Shown: positions 25,509-37,259 of the stretch, in pieces
How the letters are laid out: the number at the start of each line of letters is the position of its first letter
Numbering within the stretch: the first letter of the stretch is position 1
Assembly (NCBI GenBank): GCA_002104985.1
Contig: MCGO01000001.1
Coordinates: forward strand, 310,001 to 374,000
DNA from: Rhizoclosmatium globosum
Lineage: Eukaryota > Chytridiomycota > Chytridiomycetes > Chytridiales > Chytriomycetaceae
DNA: 64,000 nucleotides
Direction: 5' to 3'
Translations under genes and position numbers: made by a program
Notes under the pieces: model-generated
Told to the model about the DNA's origin: nothing
The model's database searches: none
What the model saw: the letters and a program-made list of their open reading frames with translations, nothing else

Positions 25509-26168
25509 TTAGGCGTCATTTGGAACAACGTGAAGGATGGCAACAGCCTCCTTCTCAGAATATTAGATTAAAGTTGGTAATTATATCAAATAACTTACCC
25601 CGAACTCAGTGTTGACGGCACTTTGACGGCAGCGTAGTAACGGTACAAAACGATGGCGGCATCATCGTCGTTCTTCTGCTTAACTTCAGTAACTGGCGCG
25701 TCCTGTGGAATAGTGAACTCGAAAGTCTTCTCGTGGTGTCCTGGCTGAACAGTGACAGGCTCTGGAAGAACTGGAACATCGGCAGCAAAGAGAACCTCGA
25801 CGACATCGTATGTTGGGTGCTTTCCCCACTTACGAATGTGGTTCAAGAAACGACGGTGACGTGGGACGGCAGATTCTGGTTCATCGTCTTGTTCCTTGGT
25901 GATAAGGTACTGTGAAAAGTGTTACAAATCGGTTTTGATTCCTATTTCGCGAAACATACTGCCAAAGCTTCAACACGGAGAACTACTTCAACAATCTTGA
26001 GGTCTGGAATGGTAGTATCGAATTGAACTGATCCAGTGACAGTAGTTCCAGGGGTAGCATCCTCTTGAGCATCGATCTTGATGTTGACAACTCCGATCTG
26101 TTATATGGGATGAAGGGGCAGGAATCAATCGTTATGGGTAGAAATGGCAAAGAACGCACATCGGCCAT
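25509..26168 (-). CDS. small arrestin-fold protein, copy 3
   Basis: Start ATG at 26168; exon 1 is only nine coding bases (MAD) before a GTGCGT intron. It continues IGVVNIKIDAQEDATPG, VQFDTTIPDLKIVEVVLRVE, an insert with RHRRFLNHIRKWGKHP, then GHHEKTFEFTIPQDAPVT and VLYRYYAAVKV. A last exon (KEAVAILHVVPNDA) resembles the end of copy 2 (GYGVLHVIEN). One G is missing near 25614 (AKV|AVNTEFG). Same single-lobe architecture as copies 1 and 2. Confidence 0.62.
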
Positions 26169-26491
26169 TTTGGTTTTTGTTTTGTGTTATGATGTGATGC
26201 AAGAATCACGGATTCCTTCAATTTATAGGACTGGTTCGTGGCGGTGCGTGTTACAAATCGTTCTGTATCAGTTCCAAAACGTGTATCTTGCGTCATTTAA
26301 TGTCAAAATAAGAGGTCTCATAATTTTGATGTAGATATTCAAGACGAAAGAATCATGGAAGAACAGTATCCGTGCTTAATTTCGAGATGGAAACTGTAGA
26401 TCCCCGACTGTTTTGAGGATTCCAGTTACTGATTCGCTCTGATTCGCTTCTTGTTGAATTGTCAATCTTTTGGGCCCAACAAACACCCAAA
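26169..26491. promoter_or_regulatory. divergent intergenic region
   Basis: 323 bp between arrestin copy 3 (minus) and the polyQ protein (plus). No recognisable element apart from A/T-rich tracts. Confidence 0.35.
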
Positions 26492-28155
26492 ATGGACCAC
26501 CCAACAGCCTCGTCAGTCTTTCCATTCACATTCTCATTTACAGCAACGCAACCACAAAACGAAAAGGGCCAAACGACAACTCCGCCAGCATCGTCAGTCA
26601 TCCCAAAACTCGTTCCGCAGAATCAGAATCAGAGCCAGAATCAGCCGCCACCAAACCTTCAGCACCTCTTCCAAATACGCGAACTCAGCCTTCCACAACA
26701 AGCCGCTAATCAAAGCCTGTCTAATTCTATGCCGGCAACAAGCAGCCGCTGTTGACGCGGCCGCATCCTCTTTGGGTTCCAGAACCCTCAATCTGTCAAC
26801 TGCCTGTCATCTCGCCCATCCATCTCCAGCCTCCAATCCATACAATCCCACGCCAGGCCCACGATATTCAGGAAACAGAAGCACTGGCCAAGCTCGCAAT
26901 CGGTACGTGTGGGGTTTCCTGTCCATTTGAGAAGTGTTTGCTCACACATAACAGAATTAAACGCCCCCTCGACATCACACTCCAATCAACCTTTGAGCGA
27001 CTCGTGGCTTTGGCTGGCTCAAGAGAGTTTCTTCCAGTCGCCGCAAAAGTCCGACATTACCTCACATCCGTAGCATTCAAACGGCGTGAATGGTGCTGCG
27101 AGTTTTGCACAAAACCATACATTGGAAACTCTGGAGAAGGACTATTTGGACGAGTTGGACGAGATGGGATGGTTTGTGGAGGGACCTACATCGTTCCGCC
27201 AGCCATATTGCGGGGGATCGACGTTGAACACCGACAAGCGATGGATCAGTTAAAAACACATATGAACGAGTTTCCAGAGCTACATATTTCAAACCAGTTT
27301 CTCTCATCAGCTCATCTCAATCGGTCTTCAGCTCCAACCTCCACTCACAACACCGGTGCACCCAGCTTCACACAGCCAATGCCATATCAAACTATCAATG
27401 TTTCAAGTAACATTGAAATCCCACGGTCGTGTTGTTCCGTGGATACAACGGTATTTAACCTGCTTGGAGTCTCGAACATCTTCAACAAACCCACTGAGCA
27501 TATTTACGACACTACACCAACATGGCTGAACTCAGTTTACGGCGCACATCATGATAACTGCTATTACAAAGCGCAGAGAGAAATGCAGTTGTCGCGCAAT
27601 CAAGAACAGGCGAGCCTCAGATTTCAGGCGCAAAGAGAACGGGTTATGAATCAGCAAAATCAGTTTGAGCTTTTTTATCAAACGCTTCAGCAGCAACAAC
27701 AACAGCAGCAGCAAATGGCGGCTGCAGTCTCGAAAATTGGCCAACAACAACAAACACAGCCACAGATGCTCAACTCAAATAACATCTTTGGTCTCGGAAT
27801 TATGGATTCTGCCTTGTTTCAGCCGACGCTGCTGAACAGTGCCACAATTAATACTTCGACAAGCAACAAACGCCCCAAACTAGATGATCCCTTCAGCTTC
27901 CTACTTCCACAGTCTCAGCAGCAGCAGCAACAACAACAATCTTTCCTTTTTGCTGATCCTCTCAGCCAATTAAAATTTAATATGGCTCCATCTACTGGAA
28001 GTCGCAATACTGCCAACTCTATGACCGATGCAGCACTTCAATCTTCACTAAATCAATTAGACGCCTTACCTAGAGCTACTTCATCATCTGTATTAAGCAA
28101 CGACGGATCAGTTGATGGAAATATGGCCAATGCCGCCCGTGCAGCAGAGTCGTAG
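26492..28155 (+). CDS. polyglutamine-rich protein, unknown function
   Basis: ATG at 26492 (MDHPTASS). The N-terminal 80 residues are Thr/Gln/Pro-rich. One frame change occurs near 26720-26750, then an intron (GTACGT...CAG, about 26904-26959) leads into IKRPLDITLQSTFERLVAL, a helical part and a segment with CCEFC and CSVD cysteines. A Gln/Asn-rich C-terminus has runs of nine and eight Gln and a KRPKLD nuclear-localisation-like cluster. The composition suggests a transcriptional co-regulator, but no domain is recognised. Confidence 0.6.
27688..27714 (+). repeat. CAG/CAA tract encoding nine Gln
   Basis: Nine consecutive Gln codons, a mixture of CAG and CAA, inside the polyQ protein. The mixed codons make slippage less likely than in a pure repeat. 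Confidence 0.9.
27916..27939 (+). repeat. CAG/CAA tract encoding eight Gln
   Basis: Four CAG followed by four CAA codons, in the Gln/Asn-rich C-terminus of the same protein. Confidence 0.9.
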
Positions 28156-28289
28156 CTGTCCTTTCAATCTGTCTGCTTATTTTAGAAAATAAAATTTCCA
28201 TAGAGCATCATATTCCTACCGAGTTTGTTAGTTTTCGTGCGATTGGCGGTTTCAGAATTGTCACAACTTCCTTCAAGTCCTGATTCGAC

Positions 28290-29853
28290 ATGCTGAAGTC
28301 CTCGAAATCATCGAGTACGCAGCATCTCCCCAGCCTTCCGGTATACAATACTCCGGCAGCCCTTCCTTCGCTGCAAAATGCGTTGCGGAATATGGGATCT
28401 TCGTCGATTTCGCTTCTTTCTCACTCTTCACGCATTTCGCACAACTCTACTTCCAGCCGTAACAAGAAATCGACCACTGCAGCAGTAGTTTATCATGTAA
28501 CACACATGACGCCAGAAACAATTGAACACGGCTCGACGTTGAAGAAGAACTCGAAAGAATCTATTGAAAACTTTCTTCGACGAGTCAGCCACGTGTCTCT
28601 CGTTGGAAAAGGAATTGAAGTTATGGAAGGATTGGAACTTTGTCGTAATCTGACGGTTCTGTATCTGTATGAAAACAGTATAAAGAGAATTGAAGGACTG
28701 GAAGCATGTTCGTCTTTGACTAGACTGTACTTGCAGAATAATGCGATTGAAGAAATAAGCGGGCTGAACGTTGGATTGGATAAACTCACTGAGCTGTGAG
28801 TGATATTGGTGGAAAAATAACTCGTCCTTATTCCAAACAGGCATCTGGCTGGAAATAAGATTAAATATGTTACTGGCCTCGAATCTCTGCCAGCTTTAGA
28901 AGTTCTTCATCTTGATAATCAGGTCATTGAGGAGCCACTTGTGTTCGATGTCGCTTGTATGGATACGATAGGAGTATGTCTGAATCGTTTCCCTTATTTC
29001 TCCATAACTGTGATATTGAAATCAAATAGATCACGCTTAAAAAACTTACAGCTTCAGGAAACGAAATTTCCGAGATCCATACTCTTACTGGATTAACTGT
29101 GTTAGAGGACCTAGATTTGGCTCGGAACAACATTTCCGACTGGGAGGTAAGCGGAAACCCTCTAACCAGTTCGTAACAAGCTTATAGGAAGTACATTATG
29201 TACTTGGCTCATGTGGAAGCCTAGTGTCGCTCAACATCACCGCCAACCCTGTGGCGAATATCTTGAAATTCCGCCAAAAAGTCATCCTTGCGAGCCAAAC
29301 CTTGACAACACTGAATGAAAAAGACATTTCTTCAATAGAAAGAGAATTCTTGTATAACATGGAAAGCGCCAAGAAGCAACGTTCAAAAACTGGGAAAACG
29401 CGACAACAGAATATCATACCAAGTGATCCCAACGCTCCTCAGATTTTTGCTTTAACTATGCTTGGAAATCCCGATCACAAACCCATTCCGCACTTGCCGC
29501 CGTACGCTTCACAGTATAGAGACCTGATGCTTCATCAAATGGCGTCAGCAGCCACAATGAAGGTTTCCCCGGAACACAATCAAAAACGTCCTGTCCGCGT
29601 TGTAAAAGCGTCTGAAGCGCTAGTTGATTCAGTGTATGCTCTACCGAAGCTTGGGTTCCCGCCTTTACCCCCACATCCAATGTATCAAGACGAAATGGTG
29701 ATGGAAAATTATAATTTCATTCCTGACGGAAGAAATTGGTCTGAGGCAACGAAAAATGCAACAACCAACGGTGAGCAAGGAAACGAATCGTCTATGGAAT
29801 CCAACTTTGGATCGACAGAGAGAAGGGACTGGAGGGATGATGCGGGATATTAA
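28290..29853 (+). CDS. PPP1R42: leucine-rich-repeat protein, PPP1R42 (LRRC67)-like
   Basis: PPP1R42 is a centrosome/basal-body-associated LRR regulator of protein phosphatase 1 in ciliated organisms. After a Ser-rich N-terminus, repeats of the SDS22-like type appear: LVGKGIEVMEGLELCRNLTVLYLYENSI, ACSSLTRLYLQNNAI, LTELHLAGNKIKYVTGLESL, ALEVLHLDNQ. A final LNITANPV...FRQKVILASQTLTTLNEKDI cap aligns with human PPP1R42 (NGNPV...[20 protein letters not shown]). Introns lie near 28797-28840, 28975-29030 and 29147-29187. The last 150 residues are a Pro/Asn-rich tail absent from short family members. Confidence 0.82.
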
Positions 29854-29934
29854 AGTTCCACTTCTTTTCATAAATTTAACTTCTATAGCCTTCTTATATT
29901 TACAAATTTGAAAAAAGAGACCACTACATTTAAA

Positions 29935-31780
29935 TCATGAGGGTGAACTGGATATTACAAGCATATCTTCATCTGTCGGATCTATACTTCCAACCGATCC
30001 CGCCAATGTACTTGAAGAGTCTCTTGTACTAATAAATCGAACGGGTTTCGGTATTGGTGGTTTCGTAAAGTCATAAGTGACAAATTCTTTCTCGATTAGT
30101 ATTAGTTGAGCGTATTCAACCGCTGTCAATCCCAGCTCTTCCGCTTGTTCTATCATATACGTTAAAATCATAGGAGGGAAAGTATGAAGCTTACTAGTGA
30201 AACTCGCTATATTGTGCTGCTTCAAATTGCTAGAAATTACTTGACTAGACTGGTTACTTGAGTAATCTGGTTTCGCAGGAAACGAGAGTCTTGAGTTCAC
30301 CGCACTCCCTGTCCTTTCTGCCAGTGTCCCAGCTGAGCCAGAACTATTCGCGCTATCGATTGTTTGCTGAAACTTTCGCTTAAAAAACCCACTTCTTTGA
30401 TGAGCAAGACCGTTCTTGTGGTGCTGAGGAACACTGTGAAGTTCAGTTCGGCCTGAAAACATTTCCGCAAGTCCATGTCTTGGGTCGTGGTAAGTGTCCT
30501 TGGGCTACGCAATTTAGACCGCATAAGGGCTACGGTTCAAGATGTTCAACTCACATCAGGAACAAAAGGAACAGGTATCCTCTTATTCACAACATCCACC
30601 CAGTTAATACCTTGCAACCACAATTGTCCTTTTAGTCTCTCAGTTCCGCCATTGACTCTTGGCCCAAGTCGCTGAGTTCGGTCCTTGACCAGCATTCCAC
30701 TAAGTAGAACCTTGGCGGCATCCGACACAGCAACAGCTCCATTTGGAAAATAAACCGAATCGTTTAATATTTGCTGATGCAGTTCATCCTTGTCGTGAGA
30801 GCGAAACGGAGCCTTAAACCTTGTTAGTAAGGAGATACGGTCAGTCAAGCCAACTCACGTGTCGATACATCATCTCGTACGTCGTAACAGCCAGACTCCA
30901 CCAATCCACCTCCTCCAAATACTCTTCCTTCTTGACCACCTCAGGCGCTAAATGACAGCATATTCAGAAAATTTTCGCGGCTGAGGGCGCGGAGTTTCAA
31001 AAACGGAGATTTATGACTCACCCATATACCTAGCTGTGCCTGTCCTTGAATTCATTGGTTTGTCGTCACTGTAGTATCGAGCTACATTGAAATCTGTGAG
31101 TGTCGCATGGCCGTCGCCGTCCAGCAAGACTATTTTCGTGGTTACACAAATGGGGGCAACAAGTTTCTTATCATAAAATCCTTACTGTTTTCTGGTTTCA
31201 CATCTCTGTGCGCTATATTGAGAGAGTGCAGATACTCCAGGGCGCATGCAATCTCGGCAAAGTAGAATCTTGCGCGATATTCGGGAAATGCTCCTTTATA
31301 ATTGAGATGGAAACGGAGGTCTCCGCCTAATCGCAAATCCAATACAAATACTAGGTTTTCATCGTCTTTGAATGCATATCGGAGGTTTCTGTCGAAAGTG
31401 GCATAAGTGTTTCGTTTCCTTATTTTGTGCAAAGGGTGTGCCTTGTGCCACAAACTCACACAATGAAAGGATGCTTGGCTTCTTCTAACAGTTTTCTTTC
31501 GTTTAGAACGTGTCGTGTGCATCCTCGCCTGATGACTTCGGCTTTGCTCATGTACTTGATGGCATACTTTGTCTTTGACATCTTATGGGTACATGTACGC
31601 ACTTTGCCGAATGCTCCTGACCCAATAGCTATTCCAATTTCAAAGTGTGAGATGTCCACTGGGTGGAGAGGTGTTAGTCATCAAGATGTATGGACTTAAA
31701 GTCTCAAAGGAGGCGTCAGCACACCTTCTTTCTCTGACGGCTGATAGTGCCTCGCCTCTGAGGAAGATGCAGTTCCCATC
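29935..31780 (-). CDS. AGC kinase, YANK/STK32-like, copy 1
   Basis: The start MGTASSSEARHY allows N-myristoylation, as in human STK32 (MGxNTS). The kinase begins in [23 protein letters not shown]. Other landmarks: AIKYMSKAE lysine, [38 protein letters not shown] (TDFN replaces DFG-type DFG, the YANK hallmark), [29 protein letters not shown]. An AGC-type tail follows (PFVPDV, then FVTYDFTKPP). Six or more short introns were read by eye. It stands head-to-tail with copy 2, with only about 190 bp between them. Substrates are unknown. Confidence 0.85.
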
Positions 31781-31972
31781 GAAACTGATGTAAGTGGAAG
31801 TGTCGAGGTTCTGAAACACTGTTGTTTGAGTCTTGCACTCTGAATCCGGTTCGAGATCGAATCGAGATTTTGTTTGAGCGATTCTGGCAACCCTCACAAA
31901 GCCGATTCGAGAATGCTCCAAAGTAAAATACTGATAATATAATATTGCACATAGTATAACTAGCATCAAAAC

Positions 31973-34063
31973 TCAAGCCCCAACCGCAACTGAATCCACC
32001 AACATGGCGTTCCCGCCTACAGAATCAGGAACTATGCTTCCAATCCGGTAATCAAATGCCAAGAACTCATTTTCCAGCAGCGTCCATTGTGCCTCTTCCA
32101 TCTCCGAGCCCTTCATCATTCCCCCCTCCGTACCCCTAGTTTTCCTCATATTCGTCCCCCCACTCAAAACACTATCTCCGCCATTCCCGCCACTACTTCC
32201 ACCACTACCAACCTGCCCACTAAACATCTGCCCCCGCGGAGGTGGCCGTGCACTCAATCCAGCAGAAGGTCGAACAACAGGCACAGAAGGCAACTCACTC
32301 CGTCCCATGAAAAACTCTTCCAGTCCGTGTTTCGGGTCATAATACTTTTGCTTATCAACGCTCGGGACGTATGGAACCGGGATCTGTTTGTTGTAGATTT
32401 GGAGCCAGAAGTCTTGTGTTGGGAACCAGGGGTGGATTTGGATTGTTGGCACGCCGCCAGTGTGGGGGGTTCCGAGGCGTTGGGTTAATGGTTTCGCGAG
32501 GAGGGATGTCACGAAATTGATTGCTTCGGCTGAGATTTGGAGAGGGTATGCGGGTGGGGGTAATGGTGTTCCTGATTCTTGGAGGGGGTTGGAGGGATTG
32601 GGGCGTCCAAGGGGAAGAATTGCACAGGTTCATAGAGGATTTGGTTGAAGAGTTCTTCCTTGTGTTTTGCTCGGAAAGGGGGCTGGTAAGAGGCGGAACG
32701 TAATTAGTAATTAAGTTGGAGGGTGGGTGTGTAGCTTACGTATCCACACAACATTTCAAAGGTTGTGACTCCGAGACTCCACCAGTCTACGTGATAGCTG
32801 TATTCTTGCTTTGAAATTACTTCAGGGGCTGAATTAATGGTTAGAACATGGTGGAGATGGGAACGGAAATCGAAAAACAAAGACCACGCCTGAAACAAAT
32901 TAGAAATCACTTACCCATGTATCTAGCAGTTCCCGTCCGTGAATTCATGACTCTTGTAGGACTAGTCACTCTCGCCACGTTAAAATCCGTAATAGAAGCG
33001 TGTCCAAACTCATCCAGCAAAATATTATCAGGTTTGATATCTCGATGAGCGATATTATGCGAGTGCAAGTAAGCGAGTCCACACGCGACTTCAGCAAAGT
33101 AAAAGCGGGCACGTTCTTCAGGGAATGAGCCAGTGTAGGTTAGGTGGAATCGGAGGTCTCCTCCCAACTTGAGATCGAGAACCATGAGCAGATTTTCGTC
33201 GTCTTGAAAGGCGTAGCGCATATTTCTGTTGTTTAAGTGGTGAGTGGGTATAAGACACGTGTGGGGGGCTTGGCAAGGCTGTTGTAGTGCGATATGGAGA
33301 ATCGGAGGGCAAAATATGGGATTTGAAGATACTAAAGGAAAGAATCAAGAAGCTATTGACTGCATTTGAGTAGGCAGGCGGCAATATCCCTCCACAGCTG
33401 ATTTGTGGCTGACGAACTCAATTTCTCACTATCCACGGCGATCCTGCAGTCCGTCCAAAACAAACGACGCTGATTTCAAGGTATAACAAAGTATTCGATT
33501 CTACTACAGTCGTCGCTGTCTAGATCGCCGAATTGTTTGGTCAAGCTCTCGTTCAATGCTTACACAATAAATGGCGATTGAACAAGTTCGAGCAGTCGTC
33601 TTTCACCAATGACATGATAAGCTGCATTCCTCGCAACAACCTCGGCTTTGTTCATGTATTTTACAGCATACTTGGTCTTGGTCTGTTTCAAGACGCAAGT
33701 ACGGACTTTACCGAATGCACCCTAGTGGAGTGAAATGCAAATAAATGAGTGTGAGAGATCATTGATTGGGGGGTGTATGGGATGGGTTTTGATGATGTGC
33801 AGATGAAGATTAGGGCGGCGATGGTACCTTGCCGATAGTGACGCCGATATCAAAGTCCGAGATGTTAACTAGATGCAGAGAGCCATGTGAGTAGGTGTAT
33901 GGATAAGCGATAAGGAGCGGCAGGCAGAGTGAGCAGCCCCAGCCCAACCTCCGACACCCAATCAAAGCTGCTCACCTGGTCTGGTCGGAGCCGCCAGTGC
34001 CGCGGACTGAGAGTGGATCTGCGGCGGTTTAAACCGTTCGAGCGACGACTGTGATTGGCCCAT
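31973..34063 (-). CDS. AGC kinase, YANK/STK32-like, copy 2
   Basis: The start MGQSQSSLERF again offers an N-myristoylation site. Kinase landmarks: [102 protein letters not shown]. The tail includes PWFPTQDFWLQIYNKQIPVPYVPSV, a Gly/Ser-rich linker and LENEFLAFDYRIG. One C is missing in the run near 32555 before AYPLQISAEAINF. Intron positions match copy 1, showing tandem duplication, but one intron is unusually long (33226-33563). Confidence 0.85.
33226..33563 (-). other. long intron (338 bp) of YANK copy 2
   Basis: Donor GTAAGC at 33563 and acceptor CAG at 33228-33226 join FIV to NMRYAF in frame. Most introns here are 44-80 bp. No ORF with a recognisable product, RNA fold or repeat was seen inside. 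Confidence 0.7.
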
Positions 34064-34230
34064 CGATCTCAAAACAGACAATTGTTTCAGTTCAAAGTGC
34101 GATTGCTGTCTTTGTTTGGGGCAGAGTTCAGACACAAAAACAATCAATTGATTAGTAGTGTCTGATGAGAAGAAATCATTCCATCCATTTTAATATTCTG
34201 TTTCTATTCTCCTGCTTTCGGACACTCTGA
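34064..34230. promoter_or_regulatory. divergent promoter between YANK2 and RING gene
   Basis: 167 bp between two start codons facing apart, so both promoters must overlap. No TATA box is clear. Confidence 0.4.
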
Positions 34231-35927
34231 ATGCCGCCACCACCGCCGCCACCGCCAGATGCGAAGGACGGACAGCTCCAGTACCTGCACTGCAACAGGT
34301 TCCTTTCGTCTGAATTCGCTCGCTCTTATTCAAATCATTCAACCAAAAGATGCGGATTCGCGAACCACGGCCTTGGACTTGCCTCCCGCGACACAACCGG
34401 AACACCCTCGAGTGCGTTGCAGCTTGATTAAAGGCCTCTGTCTGTTTAACACGAGTGGAACAGTCGCGTTGTTTGTTGCCCAGTGCTCTCACATTCTCTG
34501 CTCAAACTGCCTCGAATCACCGCCACCACCGGACTTTGACGGTCGCACTTCAATGGCTCACAAGTGCCAGCTTTGTCAGGCAACGAGTGCTCTCGTAAAA
34601 CTGGACTCGGAAGTAAACCTTCTCTTGTAGGAAATCTGACTGACTTAAAGCACCATTCTCTTGCAGATGCCTGATGACGTCAAAAAGATTATTAATCCGT
34701 TTATTGAAGCTATTGAAAATGCGCTGGAAGTTGCCAAGGTTTGAATTCTTGCCTCACCTCAGGATGATAACAGCCAACAATCTCAGTTTCAATACGGCAA
34801 TGCAACGAGTCTCATCCGATTCTTCAAAGCATCAAGTATAGATGAATTAAATGCAATGAAGCGCGTTGTCAAGACCCACGTCGAGTAAATACGCCGTTAT
34901 ATTCAAAATTGTCTAAAAATGACTATGTACCAGAAACTCTCAAGTACAGGCCGCGCGAATCAAACATCTCGAATCAGAACTTGAAGCATTAAAGCGAGAA
35001 TCTCACCAACTCAAGCATCAAATCAAGTCCTTGTCCCGTACCAGATCAGTTCCACCACAGCCACCACCTGAGACTCCTTCCCAACCACAAAATCACCAGC
35101 AACAATATTTTCCAGCCCAAGCTCCAATTTTTAAAGTTGCCCCTCCTTCCCATTCCCAACAAACAAGACAACGCGAACCAACCCCCGCATTCCAACAGCA
35201 ACAGCAGCATCAACGGATGTCAACGCCATTTTCCTCTTCCAATCAACAGCACCAACGCCACCCCCCTCTTTATTTACCAAACTCGATCCAGACCCCTCAA
35301 TCTCCTTCTCGACTTTCCCTCCCACCACAACAACGGCCCGGGTCAGCAATGAGTGCAACGTCTTCACTAAATTCCTCGCCTCCCGTCAAATACCAACAAA
35401 CGCAACCGCAATACCAGCACCCCAGAACCGGAAGCAGTCAGAGCAGCAACACTTCATCCTCGCGAAATCAATTCTCAGGATTCCAACCACCACCTCCACA
35501 TCCGCCTCCTCTTCTTGCTTCTATTCCGTCGCGACAACGATCCGAGACTCCGATTGCGCAACAACAGAGGAGTTCAGTGGGCGTTGGGAGGACTGGTTCG
35601 AGGTCTGTTGAGATGATGGTGCTTGATTCTGAGTTGGACGATGCCGCGGCGTTACAGCGTGAAAGGCAGAGGCAGAGACAGGTGAATCAGCAACAGCAGC
35701 AGCAACAACAACAACAACAACAACAACAACAGCAGAGACCGGTTTCAATGGCGAATGCAAGAAGCGCGTCGGTTTCGAATGCGAGAGCGGATGGAAGAAC
35801 TGTTGTGAATCGCGCGCCGTTTAGTTCTGGAGGGTTGAGTGCAGGTGGAGGTGGGAGAGGAGGTGGAGGTGGGTTTGCTAGCAGTGCAGGAAGGGTTGGG
35901 ACGCCTCAGATATCGAAACGGATTTAA
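34231..35927 (+). CDS. RING protein, Zip3/RNF212-like
   Basis: Starts MPPPPPPPPDAK. A RING-like module is split: LQYLHCNR supplies the first Cys, then after about 60 inserted residues come FVAQCSHILCSNCLES and KCQLCQ. The C-x-H-x2-C-x2-C...C-x2-C order with CNxC first resembles Zip3/RNF212/HEI10 SUMO/ubiquitin ligases of meiotic recombination. Helical segments follow (PDDVKKIINPFIEAIENALEVAK; LQAARIKHLESELEALKRE coiled coil), as in that family. The C-terminus is a long Pro/Gln/Ser-rich disordered tail with a 16-Gln run and a Gly-rich end. Frame changes around 34290-34330 disturb the first Cys pair. The meiotic role is inferred from architecture. Confidence 0.55.
35688..35735 (+). repeat. CAG/CAA tract encoding sixteen Gln
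   Basis: A 48-base in-frame run of CAG and CAA in the disordered tail of the RING protein; the longest single-residue run in the window. Confidence 0.9.
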
Positions 35928-36001
35928 GTGAATTGATTTTGTTCTTATGCATTTTTGTTGCAATTTACGTTTGTGATTCCCGCCTGTCAAACCAACTTCA
36001 A

Positions 36002-37178
36002 ATGAATTCTCATCAATCAAGTCTATCGGGGCTCCATCGGAAGCTTTCGGATATTCAACTTATCAAAGCGTCATCACGGCTCCCTTTTGTCTTGATTCTC
36101 GCAGCTCTAATAGCAGGGTTGTTGACTGTGACAACATTGAGACAACCAAGACAACTTCCCCAATCAGACGAATTCTTTGCTCAGATATACACTCAAAACA
36201 AGCATCTTTTCCAACTCGTTATTTCTTACAAATATCCGCAAGATCCAGTACACCTGGGACAAATCGTGGCGTCCATCCGAAAACATCCAACAATAGCCAA
36301 ATATGCACCTGACTTTCCCGTCCTCATCTATGCCAAACCATCTGATTTGGGCAAAGTGCTCAGCAATGTGGAAGAAACGCGTCTGAAGGAACTCACGAAT
36401 GCTGTTCACCTTGTCCGCCTTGAAAATGTTGGACGAGATCCCCACACGGTTCTATATCACTTGGCAAGAGCTTATGCCAACGGCCTTGCTGCACATACAA
36501 TGTTTCTTACAGGTGATACACGCACTCTCTTATAAGTCATCATCTAAATCACTTCTTGAACTCTAAAATCAGGTGCCCCACAAAACTGGTTCCAAAGCAA
36601 CGAAACAGTGACACGTCTTCATCCAACAATCTACAACCGCCTATCTCATTTCTCACCCTCAAAAACCTCATTCCTACCCCTCGGATACTTTTACACGCGA
36701 CTTCTGCGGGACGGAGAAGGTGGGAATTTCCCGTTCCTTCGAGACTTGTTTGTCCTCGCGCGACGAGAGTTTCATGAATTGGAGCATAGCATGCAAGTGT
36801 TTGTTGCGGGCCGGATGCAGGAGTCTGGGTTTATTGTGGCGAGGGAGACTGTGAAACGAGTGGAGAGACGGGTTTATGAGTACCTTGTTGAGTTCATTTC
36901 GGTGAGTGGCGGGTGGTTCTTTACCGTGAGGTTTAATGGTATTGTTTACATGGTTTTTGATGTAGGCCCCGAATGACCATTATGCTCATAATGAGATGCA
37001 TGAGTTTAGAAAGGGTCGAAAGAGCACATCCATGGATCCAGTTTTTGCTGAAACGATGGAACGAGCGTGGGGTGTTTTGTTTGATTGCTGGAGGGAAGAA
37101 GTGGAAGACAGGTGCCTTATTGAAGATGAGGAAGGTAGTGTGGGATGTCAGTGTACACTAAGCAATCACTATAATTAA
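36002..37178 (+). CDS. type II membrane protein, DUF3431-like
   Basis: Exons approximately 36002-36513, 36573-36902 and 36967-37178. A cytosolic N-terminus of about 25 residues precedes one signal-anchor helix (FVLILAALIAGLLTV), so the bulk is lumenal. The lumenal part has VLIYAKPSD, then ENVGRDPHTVLYHLARAYANGL and HTMFLTGAP. This recalls the N.GR....YL.H......L.....F..G.P pattern of fungal DUF3431 proteins, which resemble Golgi glycosyltransferase-like enzymes. The C-terminus has Cys pairs (CQCTL). No catalytic residues are assigned. Confidence 0.5.
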
Positions 37179-37259
37179 AGTACTCTTACTATTGTTCAAT
37201 TTTTTGAAGGGTTATGGGCATTGTATTGTTCACAATGTGAAGACTAAAACTTGCAAACA

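Noticed and set aside
35688..35735. CAG/CAA runs as a CRISPR-like or structural repeat array
   Set aside because: They are plain in-frame polyglutamine codons in disordered protein tails.
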